DNA of 8,157 nucleotides from CAWFKW01 sp964568655 (lineage in GTDB: Bacteria > Bacteroidota > Ignavibacteria > Tepidaquicellales > OLB5), in assembly GCA_964568655.1 (NCBI GenBank), contig CAZMRG010000142.1, positions 1 to 8,157 on the forward strand, given 5' to 3'. This document shows, in pieces, positions 6,801 to 8,157 of this stretch; the first letter of the stretch is position 1; every line of letters starts with the position of its first letter. The notes beneath the pieces are model-generated. The model ran no database searches and was not told the origin of the DNA. It saw only the letters and a list, made by a program, of their open reading frames with translations. A program made the position numbers and the translations under genes.

Positions 6801-7074
6801 GGATATCATAGCCGATATTGTTTTTCAGCTTTACTAAAGAACTCTCTGCGGTCATTGCAGTGAACTGGGCTAAATACTCGCCGCCCTGGCTGAAATAAAC
6901 GTCAAAATGCTTCGACTGGATGTATTTCCAGTCAAATACTTTATACTGTACTTTGTTCTGCCCGAATTGCGCGAACGCGGCGTTTGAGAATAAAAAAAAC
7001 AGGAGGGCTCCGATAGCTGTTTTTCCCGCTGTTTGAGAAACCAACCGGTTAAACAGGTTCTTTAATCTGATCAT
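3853..7074 (-). CDS. Exported gluzincin peptidase / PD40 propeller / Omp85-like barrel fusion
   Basis: Encodes 1073 residues in four parts. (1) Signal peptide, about 1-35, with hydrophobic IGALLFFLFS and an AFAQ cleavage site. (2) Residues about 45-290, a peptidase-MA-like gluzincin domain: HELLH at 148-152 supplies two zinc ligands and Glu149, and NEGMAEF at 181-187 supplies the probable third ligand Glu182. (3) Residues about 305-590, six PD40/TolB-like propeller blades (ISPKGNKIAYIS, WSPDEKYLAIA, WNPVNNSIAVVA, WSRDGQKLYFTS, FSEDGKKALYIS, ISKDGKRLAFSA). (4) After an Asn/Asp/Lys/Thr-rich linker (about 600-705), an Omp85/BamA-like barrel of about 365 residues, with LRGY at 956-959, NAEFRFPL at 973-980, FFDAGTAW at 1001-1008 and a terminal Phe. 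No POTRA domain is recognisable. Likely role: an outer-membrane-anchored zinc protease with a propeller for substrate or partner binding; whether the soluble part is periplasmic or surface-exposed cannot be decided here. It is monocistronic, with a strong promoter upstream, no Shine-Dalgarno, and its own terminator. Confidence 0.9.
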   Translation of the reverse strand: MIRLKNLFNRLVSQTAGKTAIGALLFFLFSNAAFAQFGQNKVQYKVFDWKYIQSKHFDVYFSQGGEYLAQFTAMTAESSLVKLKNNIGYDIQNRIPILVFNSHNDFQQNNALDEYLPEGVGGVTELFKNRVLVPFEGDYDKFRHVIHHELLHAYMNDMYYGGSIQNIISQNIRLQFPIWFNEGMAEFQSLGGNDKANDEFIRDAIIYDYLPDLDYIDGYLAYRGGQSFFAWLSDEYGKEKIGDLMQSIKGLGDVNEGFQDVYKMELKDLNEKWHKSLKQTYWPDFAARQELTDFANRITNSRKGDGFYNTAPTISPKGNKIAYISNRDDYFDVFIAKVKTGEIIKKIVSGNKNSSYEELHLITPGLCWSPDEKYLAIAVKSGDKDAVHLIDVESEEETVLPIKFDGIFSLSWNPVNNSIAVVADNSKQSDIWVYNLKTKYMEQITNDPFSDSDPSWSRDGQKLYFTSDRGDHTNLRDIPADFKMSKYDYSQKNIYVYDMISKTLEKFQGDKNTIETNIVFSEDGKKALYISDKNGINNIWLKDMESGAERPITNSVDPINMMTISKDGKRLAFSALSKGAYDIFYIENPFDIDLKMSELPNTTFVENRLKEKNRLDSIQLAKNDTVKTDSLGNKTLNTTADSLKNQVAKDTSNLYGNDITLNLEKINNDTVSNKYHPNNVKLKSKQNHSFDVADNTNDDGSFKVNNYKIKFSPDIIYSNVNYSTFFGVQGVAQMSFSDMLGNHRIYVATSLVLDLKNSDYAFAYYYLPKRIDYGIEGYHSARFLLIGNDINTAQLYRYRQYGVNLSASFPLSKFNRLDGAVNIARLTKENLDDPTQPMDALNYALPILSYVHDNTLFGFTAPVRGTRYNLTLLGTPRIGVNGLSFFSALGDYRTYFKFWNDYNFVWRLNGGVSLGRDPQNFYMGGTDNWINYTVATQNLPIESVKDFAFATPVLPLRGYDYNAANGSKFLLMNAEFRFPLFKYLVLGPLPIGFQNIQGVAFFDAGTAWSNNHDLQLFQKSDDGSTTTKDLLMGMGMGARIFLFYFPLKFDVAWSYDLKHFSPPKYYISMGADF

Positions 7075-7103
7075 TAGTTATGATTAATTTTTTATACTCT
7101 ATA

Positions 7104-7132
7104 ATTATAATATGAGAATAGTTTTATTGCAA
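7104..7132 (-). promoter_or_regulatory. Sigma70-type promoter of the 3853-7074 gene
   Basis: On the minus strand, TTGCAA (7132-7127) is separated by exactly 17 bases from TATAAT (7109-7104). This matches the housekeeping consensus at 10 of 12 positions. The expected start of transcription is near 7097, leaving a leader of roughly 20 bases before the ATG at 7074, too short for a structured regulatory leader. No operator-like palindrome overlaps it. Confidence 0.8.
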
Positions 7133-7603
7133 TCTTATAAAACCTGCAAATAAATAATCGTTTTTTTGCACTCATTCCTGCACCAGCCGGAATCTGTTGT
7201 AGAATTCTATGGGAGTAAAAAACCTAAAAAGCCTCTTTGGTGTTTTTGTATTAATATTCCCTTATATTTAGACGCCAATAAGTTAATTTACTTGTTCAAA
7301 CCACTGTGAATTTAACCCATTACAATCAACTCTTAAATGTTTTAATTGCAAAAGCTTAAAAATAGTTCCGCTTTTTGGCAAATTTAGCGGTTTTTCATAG
7401 ATGGCTGGATTTAAATACTTAACAATTTTGCAGTGAAATTTAATTAAATTCAATGCGATTCCGCCCTCTTTTAAGCCCATACGATTGCAATGGAAAAATA
7501 TATAGATGAAATCTAAAATATCGTTTGACAAATTTTGAAGGATAAAAATGCAGGCTCAAATATAAAAGGGGACTGTTAATAATTCTAATGCTTCAGATAA
7601 ATT
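7133..7603. other. Long intergenic region with one doubtful minus-strand open frame
   Basis: AT-rich, with no RNA gene or clear repeat. The minus strand is open from 7555 to a TAA at 7283-7285. From the first possible start, a TTG at 7531, it would give 82 residues ending KPLNLPKSGTIFKLLQLKHL and then a Trp-Phe-rich tail. There is no Shine-Dalgarno, ATG appears only 17 codons in, and I recognise no family; it may be chance or the 3' remnant of a decayed gene. Downstream of it on the same strand, 7222-7241 can form a weak bulged stem (ACC-AAAG/CTTT-GGT) followed by a run of T, a possible remnant terminator. A TTGACA at 7525-7530 (plus) has no -10 partner at suitable spacing, so no promoter is called for the 7604 gene. 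Confidence 0.5.
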
Positions 7604-8065
7604 ATGACATATTACAGACAAGAGACTAAATTCACATGCGGACCGGCTTCGATACGCAACTGCCTTCTTGCTTTGGGACACGCGTATTCTGAAAGAAGGA
7701 TAAGAAGCTTTGCAGACTCGAACCGCGAAAACGGAACAAGCGAGACAAAACTTTTCAGGGCGCTTAAAGGGCTTGGATACAAATACAAAGAGTTTTATAA
7801 CAGAAGCGAAGCTGCCTTTAAACAGCGTGTCACTTACAATCTGAAAAAAGGCAATAAGCTGATAATATTAACCGACCATGAAGATCATTGGATAAGCGTG
7901 GTTGAATATTCAAATAAGAAGCTTGAGATAATTGACCCTGAACAGAAAAGAATTAAAATGCAATTGACCCCCAAAGAGCTTAGTAAATGGTGCCTTAATT
8001 TTAACAAACGCACAAAAGATACTTACTATTACGGAATAATAATTTATAAGGCGGAAGAAGAGTAG
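7604..8065 (+). CDS. Stand-alone C39-like cysteine peptidase domain protein
   Basis: Encodes 153 residues, about the size of a single peptidase domain. The N-terminus YRQETKFTCGPAS carries the C39-like signature: Gln6 for the oxyanion hole and Cys12 as nucleophile, in the usual FTCGPAS context. HWISVVEY provides His95, and EIIDPE provides Asp111, completing the expected catalytic set in the right order. The middle (GTSETKLFRALKGLGYKYKEF, residues 44-64) fits the helical segment between Cys and His in this fold. There is no signal peptide, membrane helix or ABC-transporter module, so unlike bacteriocin-exporter C39 domains it appears cytoplasmic and free-standing. The many Lys/Arg residues suggest a basic protein. 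No peptide-precursor or transporter gene is adjacent in the window, so the substrate is unknown. The ATG at 7604 leaves only five residues before Gln6, which suits a domain-only protein; no Shine-Dalgarno is visible. Confidence 0.83.
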   Translation: MTYYRQETKFTCGPASIRNCLLALGHAYSERRIRSFADSNRENGTSETKLFRALKGLGYKYKEFYNRSEAAFKQRVTYNLKKGNKLIILTDHEDHWISVVEYSNKKLEIIDPEQKRIKMQLTPKELSKWCLNFNKRTKDTYYYGIIIYKAEEE

Positions 8066-8135
8066 CAATCATTTAACCTAAACTGTTATCTTACTTTACC
8101 CCTATAATCTGAACATTGGGTTTCACGAAATAAAT

Positions 8136-8157
8136 CTGTAGCCGCAACCTTCAGGTT
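8136..8157. repeat. Probable palindromic repeat cut by the window end
   Basis: CTGTAGCCGC (8136-8145) leads into AACCT (8146-8150), a TC loop, and AGGTT (8153-8157), where the window stops. AACCT and AGGTT are complementary, so this looks like the left arm and loop of a longer GC-rich hairpin whose right arm lies outside. If so, the next bases should resemble GCGGCTAC. It lies about 70 bases after the C39-like gene, where a terminator or dispersed repeat would be expected. Confidence 0.4.

Noticed and set aside
7525..7530. Perfect TTGACA as -35 of the C39-like gene
   Set aside because: No TATAAT-like hexamer lies 16-18 bases downstream; the nearest TATAAA is about 30 bases away.

Overview
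The window looks like chromosomal DNA from a Gram-negative bacterium of the Bacteroidota/Ignavibacteriota neighbourhood. This is inference from gene content and style. It is moderately AT-rich, has long gene-free gaps, encodes an Omp85-type outer-membrane barrel ending in phenylalanine, and carries a secreted YVTN propeller and a PD40/TolB-like propeller. One near-consensus TTGCAA-N17-TATAAT promoter and two clear Shine-Dalgarno sites argue mildly against a typical Bacteroidales/Flavobacteriales member, where the -10 region and ribosome binding differ. No rRNA, tRNA, CRISPR array, complete insertion sequence or phage gene is visible.

Layout: 1-420 has no gene and is packed with palindromic repeats: two copies of a C5/G5 hairpin family, a compact array of TTCG-looped mini-hairpins, and a GC-rich hairpin. 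It ends in a terminator for the minus-strand genes that follow. 421-1926 (minus) holds two exported-protein genes: a seven-bladed YVTN propeller, then a small secreted protein with an Arg/Asp-rich tail. 2185-2946 (plus) encodes a four-repeat DUF347/COG4705-type integral membrane protein. 3231-3659 (plus) encodes a small soluble protein with an unrecognised C-terminal beta-rich domain. Two terminators (3701-3734 and 3803-3831) separate it from the convergent gene at 3853-7074 (minus).

That gene is the centrepiece: a 1073-residue exported protein combining a gluzincin metallopeptidase domain (HELLH and NEGMAEF), a roughly six-bladed PD40/TolB-like propeller, a low-complexity linker and an Omp85-like outer-membrane barrel (LRGY and FFDAGTAW motifs), with no recognisable POTRA domains. 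It has its own strong promoter at 7104-7132. 7133-7603 is mostly intergenic, with one doubtful minus-strand open frame. 7604-8065 (plus) encodes a stand-alone C39-like cysteine peptidase domain with Q/C/H/D residues all present. The window ends inside what is probably another palindromic repeat.

Apart from the possible two-gene transcription unit at 421-1926, the genes do not form an obvious pathway or operon. The most likely undescribed biology is the protease-propeller-Omp85 fusion; the most unusual DNA structure is the mini-hairpin array at 88-180.
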